64,000 nucleotides of DNA, taken from contig JAQGOE010000048.1 in NCBI GenBank assembly GCA_028293725.1, forward strand, positions 1-64,000, read 5' to 3'. Position 1 is the stretch's first letter; each line of letters opens with the position of its first letter. The notes under the pieces were generated by a model. That model made no database searches and had not been told where the DNA came from. It was given only the letters and a program-made list of their open reading frames with translations. The position numbers and the translations under genes are program-made. The DNA is from Gammaproteobacteria bacterium. GTDB lineage: Bacteria; Pseudomonadota; Gammaproteobacteria; Steroidobacterales; Steroidobacteraceae. Positions 8,920 to 18,825 of this stretch are shown here, piece by piece.

Positions 8920-11900
8920 ATGTTGTCCAGGGTCGAGACCGAGCCCACGCCGCCACGAGCGGTGTCCCAGGCGCCCGCGTGGCAGGGCCTGAGAGTGGCC
9001 GCCCTGGTCGCGGCCGGTGTCTTAGCGTTCTTCTGTATCGTTCTGCTTGCGTATGAGTTGGCGGTAGCCCGGGTACCGCAACATCGTGCTGCGCTCGAGC
9101 GGTTGGTCCGCGCGCAGACGGGTCTCGATATTCGGTTCGATGAGCTCGGTCTGCGCTGGGGTTGGTATGGCCCGGAGGCGGTTTTCCGGCGCGTGGAGCT
9201 CGGGGAGCCGCGGCGCTCGGCGGTACTGCTCCGGGCGCCGGAGCTCGTGGTTGGATTTGATGTGTGGCAGACGCTGCGCAGCGGGCAGCTGGAGGCCGCC
9301 CGGATTACGCTGGTGGCGGCCGACATTGATTTGAGTCGGAGTGCGGCGCGTGCGCCGGGGGAGACGTCTGGCGGTCGGAACGTGACCAACCCCGCGCCTG
9401 TCGCGGATGGGGTGCGACTGCTCGAGGGCTGGCAGGGCGGGCGTGTTGATCTTGAAGGCGGCACCTTGCGGCTGGCCGATCCCGGCGGTTCGGCGAATCC
9501 GCTAGTGCTGCAGATTCGACGGGCGTCGTTGCGTCGGTCGGAGCTGAGCTCGTGGAGTGGCTACGGCCTCGTCTTTCTGCCCGAGCGGCTGGGGCGCACG
9601 GCGCGCCTGGTGCTGCGCCTCGACGGTGATCTGGAGCGACCCGCAGGGCTGAGTGGGACCGTTCGCTTCGAGGGGCGGCGGCTTGTGTTTTCCGGCTGGC
9701 GTGAGCTACTCGCCGCTGTACCGGGCGTGGATCGCTACCTGCCGCGGGCGGGCGGCGGTGATCTCACGTTGAATGTCGACTTTGCGAGCGGGCGGGTCAG
9801 TAAGGCGAGCGGCAAAGTCACTGCCGGAGGCCTCGAGTTTGCGGCTCCCGGCGAGCCGGGGCGCACGTTGTTCAGCCTCGATCACATCCGTGGGGAGTGG
9901 CGACTGGCACAACGGGATCTGGGCTGGCGTTTACGCGTCGATTCGCTGGAGTTGGGAAACAGCGCGGGTCGCGCGACGCCGGCAAGCCTCAGTCTCGACG
10001 CCGCGCCTGCCGGTGAGTGGGTTCGCGGTACCCTGGAGCAGGCACCCCTTCAGTCCGTCGCTGCGTTGGCGCGTTGGTTCGCGCCACAGTTGGACCTGTC
10101 CGGCGTGGAGTTAGGCGGAACGGTCCGCAATGTCACATTCGATTGGAATGGCGCGCGCCCGTCCGGGCAGCGATTGCAAACCGCCGCGCGTCTCGTGGGC
10201 GTGTCCATCGCGCCTCCCGGACGCGGCTTCACACTGACCGGACTCGCCGGGGAGATTTCCGGTGACGAGGCCGAGCAGGTCGCCGATCTGAAGACGCGTA
10301 CCGCGCGACTCGAGCTGGCACAGGCGCCGCAATATCCACTCGATGACGTGCGTGTCGACGCGCGACTGCAGATCGGTCGCGCCGATGGCGCGTGGCGCAT
10401 CGCGACCGAAAAGCTCGAATTGCAACACGAGGCGACTCATCTAAGGATCGAGGGGTCGCTGCTCGGCGATGGCTCCGCCGCTGGCGTGCCGGAAATCAAC
10501 GCGCATGCCGAGTTGACGGGCGCCGATGTCACGCTGTTGGAAAAACTCGCCGGCGCGAGTATGGCTCAGGCTTTTGGCGCAACATTTTCGCAGCTCACCG
10601 CCGGGCGTATCGAGCGAGCGCAGATCGAGTTGCGCGGGCCTTTCGATGCGACGTTGCCGGACACTGGCTTTACGGGGTCATTGTTATTACGGGATGCCGT
10701 GCTATCGGGTGGCGCGCTATGGCCCGACGCGCGCGAGGTTGATGCGCGCATCGACTGGCGTGGTCCGCGCATGCACGCGTCCATCGAAAAGGGACACGCA
10801 GGATCATTCGAGCTGAGTGCCACCAAGGCGGATTGGGATGTTCGCGGCGAGCGGATCGCGCATATCACCGGACATGTGTCTGGAACCATTGAGGACGCTA
10901 TCGCCTGGATGCGTTCGCATCCGAAGCTGCAGCAGTACGCGCCCCGTGTGCAGAACATCGAGATGCGCGGCGCCGCCTCGCTGGACTTCAATCTGGCGCT
11001 GCCGCCGGGCGTAGACGCTTCAACCGAGACTGCGTCCGACATTCAAGCGCACGTTACCGCGGTGTTGGAAGGCGCACGGCTCGAGGCTGTCGCTGGAATG
11101 CCGCCGATGGACGCGCTGCGCGGTACTCTCGTATTTGACTCGGGGTATCTACGGCGTTCCACGCTCGTGGGCACGTGGCTTGGTGGTCCGGTTACGTTGA
11201 ATGTGGGGGAGCGCCGCGAGCGAGGCGCCTTGGTGCTGTCGATTCAGGGTCGGGGGGTGATGAATGCGCGGCATCTTGCGCGCGCCGCCACTGCTGGCAC
11301 CGTCATCGACGAGACGTTGGCGCCGGCGGGCAATGCCGAATGGAGCGGGGAGCTTGCTTACCTGGCGGGCAATGACTCGCGTCCGGCCCACTGGCGTGTC
11401 AGGGCTGACTCGAGCCTTGTTGGGGTTGTGAGTCATCTTCCGGACCCGCTCATGAAGGCTGCGGCGACTGCCGTGCCGCTGCATGTGGAGGCTCAGGGGA
11501 CTGCGGATGAGGCGCAGTTGCGCCTGAGTCTGGGCGACCGGCTGCGCGGCGTGCTTGCGTTGACGCGGCAGGGGGGCTCGGCGGGGCGTGAGAATCTGGC
11601 GGCGCGCGAAAGTCAGGCGGCGCGCGAGAGTTTGGCGGCAGGACGCGAGGTTCTGGCAGGCGGCGTGGGTCCGGGAGGACACGACGACGCGACCTGGCGG
11701 GTCGAGCGCGGCAATGTGCAGTTCGGCAGCGCCGCGGCGGTGCTGCCCGGCGAGCCGCTGGTGTTGGTCGAAGGCCGACTGGGCCGGCTCGATCTGCCCG
11801 CGTATGTGGCGGCCTGGCAGCAACTCAGGGAGGAGCCTGCGGCAGCGCCGATTCGCGCGGATCTCGTTGCGGGTGAGATGCTCGTTGCCGGCCGCGGTTA

Positions 11901-12978
11901 TGCCGATGTGCGGGTGTTGGCAGAGAGGACCGAGGCGGGCGCTGATCTCCAACTCGTCTCCCCCGATATCACTGGAACGGCGCATTGGCCCGCAGTCACG
12001 AATTCCAGCCATCCGGCACAGTTTCACTTCGCCAGACTCAACGTGCCCAATGGCGGCGCGTTTGCAGCGAGCGCGGAACTCATCGCGGCGCTGGGGCCGG
12101 CGACGGAGCTGACCGTCGATGACATCGTGTGGGAAGGGCACTCGCTCGGCAGCGCGTCGGCGACGATCGAGTCCGGCGGAAACGCCGTGGACGTAACCGA
12201 TCTACATTTGATTGATAGCACTCAGGAAGTGAATGGCACCGTGCACTGCCAGAGCACGAAGTGCCGCCTGAAGTTCAACCTCGACAGTACCAACGCCGCG
12301 GCGACCTTGGCGGACTTTGGATTCCGGCCCGAGTTGACCGCGGCCAAGGCCACAGTCGAGGGGGACCTGGAATGGCGGGTCGGCACGGACCAGCCGCCAT
12401 TGGCGACGCTTGCGGGCCGACTCAACTTACGCCTCGAAGACGGTATGACGCGGACCGCCCGTGATCCCGACGCCGAGGGCACGCCGTTCGCGCTGTTGTT
12501 GGTGCCCGCGCTCATGACTGGCATTGACCAACGAGCAGACCAGGGAACGGATCCGCAGCCGGGGCATGAGCTGGCACCGGGGCATGAGCTAGCATCGCGG
12601 CAAGACCGAACGCAGGCCGTCCCCCTGGCCGCGGCGGCCGAGTCCCGCGGGCTGCGGTTCTCGCGTCTCGAAGGCGACTTCGAGTTGAACGCCGGTGAGG
12701 CCACCACATCCAACCTCCACCTCGACGGTGATGCCGAAATCCTGATGCGGGGTCGCACCGGTCTCGTGGCGCGGGACTACGATCAACAGGTCTGGATTCT
12801 CCGTGGCGACGGCCGCTTGCCTGCCGCGGTGCGCCGCCTGGGACCGACACCGCGTGTTGCCGCGGCATGGCTTTCGCTTCGAGAGTTATTCGCCGGTGCG
12901 CGGAGTGAAGAGGGCTCCCGGGCGTCGCTCCATTTGCAGGGCTCGTGGGACGACCCCATAGTGGTAGCCACGGATTGA
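8920..12978 (+). CDS. yhdP: YhdP-family AsmA-like bridge protein
   Basis: Very large inner-membrane-anchored periplasmic protein (1352 residues from ATG 8920). A TM helix at about residues 24-50 (LRVAALVAAGVLAFFCIVLL) is followed by a long repetitive beta-rich region. YhdP, TamB and YdbH are redundant bridge-like proteins that move phospholipids to the outer membrane. It begins nine bases after the rng stop, the usual gammaproteobacterial neighbour order. Two low-complexity inserts are unusual: residues encoded at about 11577-11690 (ARESQAARESLAAGREVLAG) and an 18-bp tandem duplication at 12559-12594 (PGHELAPGHELA). These are probably linker expansions. Confidence 0.9.
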   Translation: MLSRVETEPTPPRAVSQAPAWQGLRVAALVAAGVLAFFCIVLLAYELAVARVPQHRAALERLVRAQTGLDIRFDELGLRWGWYGPEAVFRRVELGEPRRSAVLLRAPELVVGFDVWQTLRSGQLEAARITLVAADIDLSRSAARAPGETSGGRNVTNPAPVADGVRLLEGWQGGRVDLEGGTLRLADPGGSANPLVLQIRRASLRRSELSSWSGYGLVFLPERLGRTARLVLRLDGDLERPAGLSGTVRFEGRRLVFSGWRELLAAVPGVDRYLPRAGGGDLTLNVDFASGRVSKASGKVTAGGLEFAAPGEPGRTLFSLDHIRGEWRLAQRDLGWRLRVDSLELGNSAGRATPASLSLDAAPAGEWVRGTLEQAPLQSVAALARWFAPQLDLSGVELGGTVRNVTFDWNGARPSGQRLQTAARLVGVSIAPPGRGFTLTGLAGEISGDEAEQVADLKTRTARLELAQAPQYPLDDVRVDARLQIGRADGAWRIATEKLELQHEATHLRIEGSLLGDGSAAGVPEINAHAELTGADVTLLEKLAGASMAQAFGATFSQLTAGRIERAQIELRGPFDATLPDTGFTGSLLLRDAVLSGGALWPDAREVDARIDWRGPRMHASIEKGHAGSFELSATKADWDVRGERIAHITGHVSGTIEDAIAWMRSHPKLQQYAPRVQNIEMRGAASLDFNLALPPGVDASTETASDIQAHVTAVLEGARLEAVAGMPPMDALRGTLVFDSGYLRRSTLVGTWLGGPVTLNVGERRERGALVLSIQGRGVMNARHLARAATAGTVIDETLAPAGNAEWSGELAYLAGNDSRPAHWRVRADSSLVGVVSHLPDPLMKAAATAVPLHVEAQGTADEAQLRLSLGDRLRGVLALTRQGGSAGRENLAARESQAARESLAAGREVLAGGVGPGGHDDATWRVERGNVQFGSAAAVLPGEPLVLVEGRLGRLDLPAYVAAWQQLREEPAAAPIRADLVAGEMLVAGRGYADVRVLAERTEAGADLQLVSPDITGTAHWPAVTNSSHPAQFHFARLNVPNGGAFAASAELIAALGPATELTVDDIVWEGHSLGSASATIESGGNAVDVTDLHLIDSTQEVNGTVHCQSTKCRLKFNLDSTNAAATLADFGFRPELTAAKATVEGDLEWRVGTDQPPLATLAGRLNLRLEDGMTRTARDPDAEGTPFALLLVPALMTGIDQRADQGTDPQPGHELAPGHELASRQDRTQAVPLAAAAESRGLRFSRLEGDFELNAGEATTSNLHLDGDAEILMRGRTGLVARDYDQQVWILRGDGRLPAAVRRLGPTPRVAAAWLSLRELFAGARSEEGSRASLHLQGSWDDPIVVATD
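12559..12594 (+). repeat. 18-bp tandem repeat (2 copies) inside yhdP
   Basis: Two adjacent 18-bp units (12559-12576 and 12577-12594) beginning CCGGGGCATGAGCT differ at one base and encode PGHELAPGHELA. In-frame slippage would add or remove six residues without breaking the protein. Confidence 0.8.
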
Positions 12979-12994
12979 GGTGGCCCCGAGTCCA

Positions 12995-13840
12995 ATGAAA
13001 GTCGCTGCGATACAAATGACGTCCGGGCCGGACGTGACCGAGAATCTGGAGCAGGCTCGCGGCCTTCTCGAGGAAGCCGGCGCTCGCGGTGCCAGTCTGG
13101 CCGTACTGCCCGAGAACTTCCCGTTCATGGGCTTGAAAGACGCGGACAAGCGCGGTGTGGCGGAAAGTGATGGGCGCGGTCCCATACAGGACTTTCTCGC
13201 TAGCACCGCTCTACGGCTGCGTATGACGATTGTAGGCGGCACAATGCCCCTGCGGGCGGAGACCGCCGATGGCCGTGTCGCCGCCGCCTCTCTGGTCTAT
13301 GGCCCTGACGGCAAGCGCACCGCCCGCTACGACAAGATTCACTTGTTCGACGTGGATATCCCGGGTCGCGCCGGCATCGAGTCGGGCGGCACAGGGCGCT
13401 ATCGGGAGTCCGCGCACGTCGCACCCGGATCGAAGGCCGTGGTGGTTGACACTCCTGCTGGGAAGCTCGGCCTCTCCGTGTGCTACGACATGCGGTTCCC
13501 CGAGCTGTTTCGCTCCTTGAGCGCCTCGGGAGCGCAGATTCTGACCATCCCTTCGGCGTTCACCAGTCCTACGGGGCGGGCTCACTGGGAAACACTTCTC
13601 CGTGCGCGCGCCATCGAGAACCTTTGTTACGTTATCGCGCCCGCCCAGTCGGGTTTTCACCCGAGTGGGCGCGAGACTTACGGTGACAGCATGATCATCG
13701 ACCACTGGGGCCGCATTCTGCAGCGGCTGCCGCGTGGCCGGGGCAGCGTGGTCGCCGAAATCGATCTCGGCGCCCAAGCGGAAGTTCGCAGCAACTTCCC
13801 GGCCCTGCAACACCGCGTTTTCGCGGCAACCCACTCCTGA
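12995..13840 (+). CDS. Nit1-like carbon-nitrogen hydrolase (deaminated glutathione amidase type)
   Basis: Nitrilase-superfamily amidase of 281 residues. The catalytic triad is visible as E40 (LPENFPF), K114 ([14 protein letters not shown]) and C163 ([13 protein letters not shown]). The [11 protein letters not shown] segment and the DMRFPELFR context are typical of Nit1/YbeM enzymes, which repair deaminated glutathione. ATG 12995 is chosen because GAGGTGG lies 11 nt upstream; GTG 12980 in the same frame would put the ribosome site inside the gene. It lies between yhdP and tldD, a conserved order. Confidence 0.93.
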   Translation: MKVAAIQMTSGPDVTENLEQARGLLEEAGARGASLAVLPENFPFMGLKDADKRGVAESDGRGPIQDFLASTALRLRMTIVGGTMPLRAETADGRVAAASLVYGPDGKRTARYDKIHLFDVDIPGRAGIESGGTGRYRESAHVAPGSKAVVVDTPAGKLGLSVCYDMRFPELFRSLSASGAQILTIPSAFTSPTGRAHWETLLRARAIENLCYVIAPAQSGFHPSGRETYGDSMIIDHWGRILQRLPRGRGSVVAEIDLGAQAEVRSNFPALQHRVFAATHS

Positions 13841-13853
13841 GCAAGAGTCACTG

Positions 13854-15323
13854 ATGAAAGAATTACAGCCGCAGAATACGGCCGCTGCCGACCCGTTGGC
13901 CATCGCCCGCGACCTGATTCTGCGCCCCAGCGGCCTGGATGACGGCCGCCTCGATCGCGTGTTCGGCGAAGTCATGGCGCATTCCGTGGATTTCGCCGAC
14001 CTCTATTTCCAACTCGCGCACCAGGAGTCGTGGTCGCTCGAGGACGGTATCGTCAAGGACGGCAGCGCCAGCATTGAGCAGGGCGTTGGGGTACGGGCGC
14101 TCGCGGGCGAGAAAACCGGATTCGCGTATTCCGATGAAATCGTGATGCCGGCCCTCGAGGAAGCTTCACGTGCCGCGCGCGCAATCGCCGTCCAGGGTGG
14201 CGAGCGGCGGGTGAAAGCGTGGACTGCTCAGGCGGGCCACCAACTCTATTCGCCCGCGGATCCTAACGCTGCGTTGTCAACGGAAGATAAAGTTGCGTGG
14301 CTCGAGCGAGTGGATCGCGAGGCGCGTCGCCTGGATCCACGTGTTGTGCACGTGACGGCGAGCGTTACCGCGGTACACGACGTTGTGCTCATCGCTACCA
14401 GCGAAGGTCAGCTTGCCGCCGATGTGCGCCCGCTGGTGCGCTTCAATGTTTCGGTGCTCGTCGAGCAGAACGGTCGTCGTGAGCAGGGCTATGCCGGTAT
14501 GGGTGGCCGTTACTCGCTGGCGGACCTGGTGGCGGGCGACAAGCCGCTCGAGTTGGCTCGCGAAGCGGTTCGCCAGGGGCTCGTGAATCTCGAGGCGGTA
14601 CCCGCGCCCGCGGGTCCGATGACAGTGGTGTTGGGACCGGGTTGGCCCGGGATCCTGCTGCATGAGGCGATCGGCCACGGTCTCGAAGGAGACTTCAATC
14701 GCAAGGGCACCTCGGCGTTCGCCAACCGTATCGGTGAGCGCGTGGCGGCTCCGGAATGCACGGTCGTCGACGACGGCACTCTCTCGCAACGGCGCGGCTC
14801 ACTCAACATCGACGATGAAGGCATGCCGACCCAGTGCACGATGTTGATCGAGAATGGCATTCTGCGCGGCTATATGCAGGACCGCCTCAACTCCAGGCTC
14901 ATGGGCGTTGCCGCGACCGGCAACGGGCGGCGCGAGTCGTTCGCTCACATGACATTGCCGCGCATGACGAACACCTACATGCGGCCCGGTCCGCACGATC
15001 CGCAGGAGATCATCCGCTCGGTGAAGAACGGTATCTACGCTGTCAACTTCGGCGGGGGCCAGGTCGACATCACCTCCGGGAAATTCGTTTTTTCGGCGAG
15101 CGAGGCCTATGCCATCGAGAACGGCAAGCTGGGCGCTCCCCTCAAGGGCGCGACGCTCATCGGCAACGGCCCCGATGTTCTAACACGGGTTTCCATGGTC
15201 GGGAACGACCTGCGGCTCGACGATGGCGTCGGAACGTGTGGCAAGGAAGGGCAGAGTGTTCCTGTTGGCGTTGGACAGCCCACGCTGAAGATCGAAGGCT
15301 TGACGGTGGGCGGCACCGGTTGA
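13854..15323 (+). CDS. tldD: Metalloprotease subunit TldD
   Basis: Forms the TldD/TldE (PmbA) protease heterodimer that degrades unfolded peptides and matures some peptide natural products. The protein is 489 residues. The metal-binding HExxxH is HEAIGH at residues 270-275, and the conserved C-terminal [15 protein letters not shown] is present. ATG 13854 is used; an open frame upstream overlaps the nitrilase gene and has no TldD-like sequence. Its partner gene pmbA is about 4.9 kb downstream at 20191. Confidence 0.97.
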   Translation: MKELQPQNTAAADPLAIARDLILRPSGLDDGRLDRVFGEVMAHSVDFADLYFQLAHQESWSLEDGIVKDGSASIEQGVGVRALAGEKTGFAYSDEIVMPALEEASRAARAIAVQGGERRVKAWTAQAGHQLYSPADPNAALSTEDKVAWLERVDREARRLDPRVVHVTASVTAVHDVVLIATSEGQLAADVRPLVRFNVSVLVEQNGRREQGYAGMGGRYSLADLVAGDKPLELAREAVRQGLVNLEAVPAPAGPMTVVLGPGWPGILLHEAIGHGLEGDFNRKGTSAFANRIGERVAAPECTVVDDGTLSQRRGSLNIDDEGMPTQCTMLIENGILRGYMQDRLNSRLMGVAATGNGRRESFAHMTLPRMTNTYMRPGPHDPQEIIRSVKNGIYAVNFGGGQVDITSGKFVFSASEAYAIENGKLGAPLKGATLIGNGPDVLTRVSMVGNDLRLDDGVGTCGKEGQSVPVGVGQPTLKIEGLTVGGTG

Positions 15324-15735
15324 GCGAAAGCTGCAGCCGAAGGCAAACGCTATTTCTGCACAAAGGCGCTGGCAAAAGGAATTGCTTTTGTATTTCTGAG
15401 TGAAGACAGCGCGAATGGAGGCTCGTATTGAGCACTGCGATGTCGTCATGATGGACGCAAGGGTTGAGCAAGAACGCTCACAACGTGCGCAAGGACGCGC
15501 AGCCCTTGCATCGAAATCACACAGCGGCGCGCTCCCCGATGGTGCACTGACCGAACTTGCAGCCATTCGTCCTGTCAGACCGCGGACATAATTCAATTAG
15601 CGAGCGAGCATTGTGTCTGAGTTCAGCGACGCGGAGCGCCGCCATCACGAGTCTGTGAATTCCTGCACGCCACCCGGCGCCGCGGGTCCGTACTTTGCTT
15701 CCAACGATTCGCCCACTTCGAGGAAGGACAGCACG
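15324..15735. other. Gene-poor interval after tldD
   Basis: About 410 bases without a convincing gene. Short open frames on both strands lack ribosome sites and recognisable sequence. A frame open from GTG 15613 continues into the small gene at 15736, but its extra residues look like read-through. A short CAAAAG/CTTTTG inverted repeat lies near 15370-15390. No T-tailed terminator for tldD was found. Confidence 0.5.
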
Positions 15736-15909
15736 ATGCACGCCGACAGCGCCGTTACGACCGAGTTGCCGAAACTCAACCTGCCCCAGGATCTGCTCAC
15801 CGAAGTCAAACGCGGTGCCAAATCGAAAGCCGATTTCGGCGTCGAGGCCATGAAGCCGTCGCTGCTCGATCGCTTCTTCGAGAAGCTCTTGGGTAAGGGC
15901 GGCCGCTGA
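15736..15909 (+). CDS. Small hypothetical protein (57 aa)
   Basis: A 57-residue product with a very good ribosome site (AGGAAGGA at 15721-15728, 7 nt before ATG 15736). The sequence is predicted helical and amphipathic, with LPQDLLTEVKRGAK and a basic C-terminus LLDRFFEKLLGKGGR. I recognise no family. Two stacked hairpins follow immediately, as expected for the end of a short transcript. The frame could begin further upstream at GTG 15613 (98 residues), but that start has no ribosome site. Confidence 0.6.
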   Translation: MHADSAVTTELPKLNLPQDLLTEVKRGAKSKADFGVEAMKPSLLDRFFEKLLGKGGR

Positions 15910-15918
15910 GCTTTTGAC

Positions 15919-15969
15919 GGGCCGCGCTGCGATTCTCGTAGCGCGGCCCGGCCACTCCTTCAAGTGGCC
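15919..15969 (+). terminator. Double hairpin after the 57-aa gene
   Basis: A 10-bp perfect stem (GGGCCGCGCT at 15919-15928 with AGCGCGGCCC at 15940-15949) is followed directly by a 6-bp stem (GGCCAC 15950-15955 with GTGGCC 15964-15969). There is no T-run, so termination is inferred from position and stem strength only. Confidence 0.45.
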
Positions 15970-16046
15970 ACAGAGCCCCCGTCGCCTGCCGACCCGGTGC
16001 GGCTAAAGGTTCCGCTATTCCCCTTTAGAGCGTAGGATGGGCTTCT

Positions 16047-16319
16047 ATGGAGCCCTCCTCAAAGCGCTTCTCTCGTCCCGTCTACGAAGGCCTGCCGTGG
16101 TTTTACATGGCGTGCGGCATCGCAGCATGCGTGGGCAGCTATCTTTTGCCGTCCGGCGCGTTGAGTCTTATCGTCGGATTCGCCGGTATTGCTGCCGTAC
16201 TCGGGGGGGTCGTGATCCTGCTGCGGCGACGGGACTATCGCGAGCTGCGCTCGCAGTATGGTCATCCCGACGCGCTGAGCCTCGCGGCGCTGCTGGAAAA
16301 AGAAAACACCGACGCTTGA
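16047..16319 (+). CDS. Small inner-membrane protein of unknown function (90 aa, two TM helices)
   Basis: A 90-residue protein with two hydrophobic helices (about residues 17-35, LPWFYMACGIAACVGSYLL, and 38-59, LSLIVGFAGIAAVLGGVVILL). A basic RRRDYRELRSQYG follows, then a short polar tail, giving a hairpin with both ends on the same side. No known family is recognised. It stands alone between the 57-aa gene and the convergent AAA/FHA gene, whose stop is 30 bp away. Confidence 0.6.
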   Translation: MEPSSKRFSRPVYEGLPWFYMACGIAACVGSYLLPSGALSLIVGFAGIAAVLGGVVILLRRRDYRELRSQYGHPDALSLAALLEKENTDA

Positions 16320-16349
16320 GTTTCGCCTTCGAGCCTGGGGCTCCTGCGA

Positions 16350-17711
16350 TTACTTCGCGACCGGCTCCACACCGCCCTTGATCATTCCTTCGGTCTCCAC
16401 GCCTTCGATGGCGTGCGCGGCCTGCAGCGCCTGTAGTCCCGGCACGGTGTCGGTCATCGTGCTGCGGGTCTTCGCCAGGCGCTCGTCAACGTAGATGAGC
16501 TCATGTTTGCCGAGCACCACGACGTCCCCGTCGTTGAGATAGTGGCGGCGTACGCGCTTGGATTTTACGTAGATGCCGTTCGTGCTGTTCAGATCTTCGA
16601 TGACACACGAGTTGGGCGTGGTCACGATCTGACAGTGGTGGCGGCTCACGAAACGGCTATCGACCTGCAGGTCGTTGTCCGGAGTACGGCCGACAATGAT
16701 CCGTCCAACATTCAGTGTGATTTCCTGCACGGTGCGTCCGTCCGTCGCCACGAGCATGCGGCCGAGAACGGGCTGCGCCGCATCGGCCTGGGCGGCCCGT
16801 TGCGGTGAGAACTCCGGCAGGACTTCGAGGTTATGGTGGGGCCGCGCGGCGTACTCTACCCACTGCAACTCCTCGATCGCTTCCTTGATGTCTTCTCCGG
16901 TAACGGTGTCGTGACTGGCGGTGTAGGCCGCCATCATGCTCGTGTCGCACAGGGTGTTGACGAGCCGAGGCACTCCGCCCGTATAACGGAAGAGGTCGGC
17001 GTAGGTATCCTCGGCAAAAATCTGACGGTCGCCGCCGCCCGCAACTTCGAGGCGGTGTTGGATATAGGCGCGCATCTCGGGTTGTGACAGCGTGGTCAGG
17101 TGGAAGCGCAGGCGGATGCGCTGCGTGAGCTGTACCAGCTCGGGCGCATCGAGCTTCTCGTTGAGCTCCGGCTGGCCCGCGAGAATGATCCGCAGCACCT
17201 TCTCCTTGGTCGTCTCGACGCCGGAGAGGAGGCGGATCTCTTCGAGCACGCGCATCGAGAGGTTCTGTGCCTCGTCGACGATGAGCAGTACCTTACGGCC
17301 CGCGGCGTACTGCTCGATCAGGAAGTTGTTGATGGTCGCGATGAGCTCGGCCTTCTTCATCTTGAAGGGCGAGAAACCGAACTGCACCAGGACGGCCTGG
17401 AGGAAGTCGATGGCCGAGACCTGTGTCTGGTTGATCTGGGCCACGACCACGTCGGTCTGAACCTCCTTGAGGAAGGATTCGATCAGGGTCGTCTTGCCGG
17501 CACCGATCTCGCCCGTGATCACCACGAAGCCGTCGGTGAACCAGATGGTCGATTCCATGTACGCCTTGGCGCGGGCGTGCTGTTTCGACAGATACAGGAA
17601 CTGCGGGTCCGGACTGAGGCGAAACGGCAGTTCTTTGAGTTTGAAGGGTTCGAGGTACATCAGTGTATGAGCGGGAGCCGCCTGGTGTGACTCGAGCGCC
17701 GAGCCTGACAT
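16350..17711 (-). CDS. ExeA/GspA-like AAA ATPase fused to a C-terminal FHA domain
   Basis: A 453-residue protein from ATG 17711. An AAA domain has Walker A GEIGAGKT at 67-74, Walker B VLLIVDEAQN at 141-150 and the ExeA-type start MYLEPFKLKELPF at 18-30. An FHA phosphothreonine-binding domain follows: GRIIVGR at 336-342, SRHHC at 356-360, NSTNG at 375-379. ExeA-like ATPases help assemble secretion or cell-envelope structures or polysaccharide export systems; the FHA domain suggests docking to a phosphorylated partner. ATG 17660 would match the family start better. It lies 10 bp after purK on the same strand, so it may be expressed with purEK. No secretion genes are nearby, and it lacks the ExeA TM and peptidoglycan-binding regions. 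Confidence 0.88.
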   Translation of the reverse strand: MSGSALESHQAAPAHTLMYLEPFKLKELPFRLSPDPQFLYLSKQHARAKAYMESTIWFTDGFVVITGEIGAGKTTLIESFLKEVQTDVVVAQINQTQVSAIDFLQAVLVQFGFSPFKMKKAELIATINNFLIEQYAAGRKVLLIVDEAQNLSMRVLEEIRLLSGVETTKEKVLRIILAGQPELNEKLDAPELVQLTQRIRLRFHLTTLSQPEMRAYIQHRLEVAGGGDRQIFAEDTYADLFRYTGGVPRLVNTLCDTSMMAAYTASHDTVTGEDIKEAIEELQWVEYAARPHHNLEVLPEFSPQRAAQADAAQPVLGRMLVATDGRTVQEITLNVGRIIVGRTPDNDLQVDSRFVSRHHCQIVTTPNSCVIEDLNSTNGIYVKSKRVRRHYLNDGDVVVLGKHELIYVDERLAKTRSTMTDTVPGLQALQAAHAIEGVETEGMIKGGVEPVAK

Positions 17712-17721
17712 TAGACTGATA

Positions 17722-18825
17722 TTAAGGGATGCGTATCCCGGGGGCCAACTCGGAAAGCAATTGCCGTGCCCGGCGGTCGCGCCGTGGCCGCGTGGGCTCG
17801 ACCACCGTACAGTGGCCTATTTTGCGGCCTGGGCGCGGTTCTTTGTCATATTCGTGCAGATGCACGCCCTCCCAGCCCAGCACGGTGCCCCGGGGCGGCA
17901 TGCTGCCGATGAGGTTGAGCATGGCGCTGTGGCCGGTCGGGCGGGTCGAGCCGAGGGGCAGGTTCAGAATGGCCCGCAGGTGGTTCTCGAACTGGCTGGT
18001 GACCGCGCCCTCGAGGGTCCAGTGGCCCGAGTTGTGCACCCGGGGCGCCATTTCGTTGGCAATCAGTCGCCCGCCGCGGACAAAGAATTCAATGGTCAGG
18101 ACGCCGGTGTAGTGGAAGTGCGTCAGCACGCTTTCGAGATACCGGGCGGCCAACCGATGCCAGCGAGGTAATCCATAGGGCGCGCGTGTCAGACGCAGGA
18201 TTCCCCCGGAATGGACGTTACCGTTCAAGGGGTAGACGGCGATTTCACCGCGCCGGCTGCGAGCGCCGATGATGGAGACCTCGCAGTCGAAGGGGATCCA
18301 TTCCTCGTAGATGAGCCCGACGGCGCCCATCTCCCGCCACGCGCGCTCGGCATCGTCGCGTGTTTTGACGACCGCCTGGCCCTTGCCGTCATAACCGAGA
18401 CGGCGTGTTTTGATGACGCCCGGAAGGCCGATTTCCCGCACAGCACGCTCGAGTTGCGCATGAGAGGCCACAGCTTTCCAACGGGTGGTTGGAATGTCGA
18501 GTCGCTCGAACAAGCGCTTTTCACTGACACGATCTTGCGCTGTTGCGACGGCGGGAATGGGCGGGGCGACCCGTGCGCCCGCGTCCGCGAGAGCGCGCAG
18601 CGCGTCCAGGGGCACGTTTTCCCAGTCGATAGTGGCGACTTCCGTGCTGCGGGCAAGTCGGCCAAGCAACTTGTGGTCAGTGAATGAGCCTCGCAAAACA
18701 GGGGCGATGCGGTTGGCGGGCGCGCCTGCGGCGGGGTCCAGGAATAGGAAGTCCAGACCCAGAGGATAGCCCGCCAACGCGAGCATTCGGCCCAACTGGC
18801 CGGCGCCCAGAATGCCAACGGTCAT
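17722..18825 (-). CDS. purK: 5-(carboxyamino)imidazole ribonucleotide synthase
   Basis: ATP-grasp enzyme that carboxylates AIR to N5-CAIR in purine synthesis. The 367-residue protein begins with the nucleotide-fold [15 protein letters not shown] and carries [14 protein letters not shown], the [11 protein letters not shown] region and [14 protein letters not shown] near the active site. Its ATG overlaps the purE stop codon by four bases (18822-18825), showing a coupled purE-purK operon. Confidence 0.97.
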   Translation of the reverse strand: MTVGILGAGQLGRMLALAGYPLGLDFLFLDPAAGAPANRIAPVLRGSFTDHKLLGRLARSTEVATIDWENVPLDALRALADAGARVAPPIPAVATAQDRVSEKRLFERLDIPTTRWKAVASHAQLERAVREIGLPGVIKTRRLGYDGKGQAVVKTRDDAERAWREMGAVGLIYEEWIPFDCEVSIIGARSRRGEIAVYPLNGNVHSGGILRLTRAPYGLPRWHRLAARYLESVLTHFHYTGVLTIEFFVRGGRLIANEMAPRVHNSGHWTLEGAVTSQFENHLRAILNLPLGSTRPTGHSAMLNLIGSMPPRGTVLGWEGVHLHEYDKEPRPGRKIGHCTVVEPTRPRRDRRARQLLSELAPGIRIP

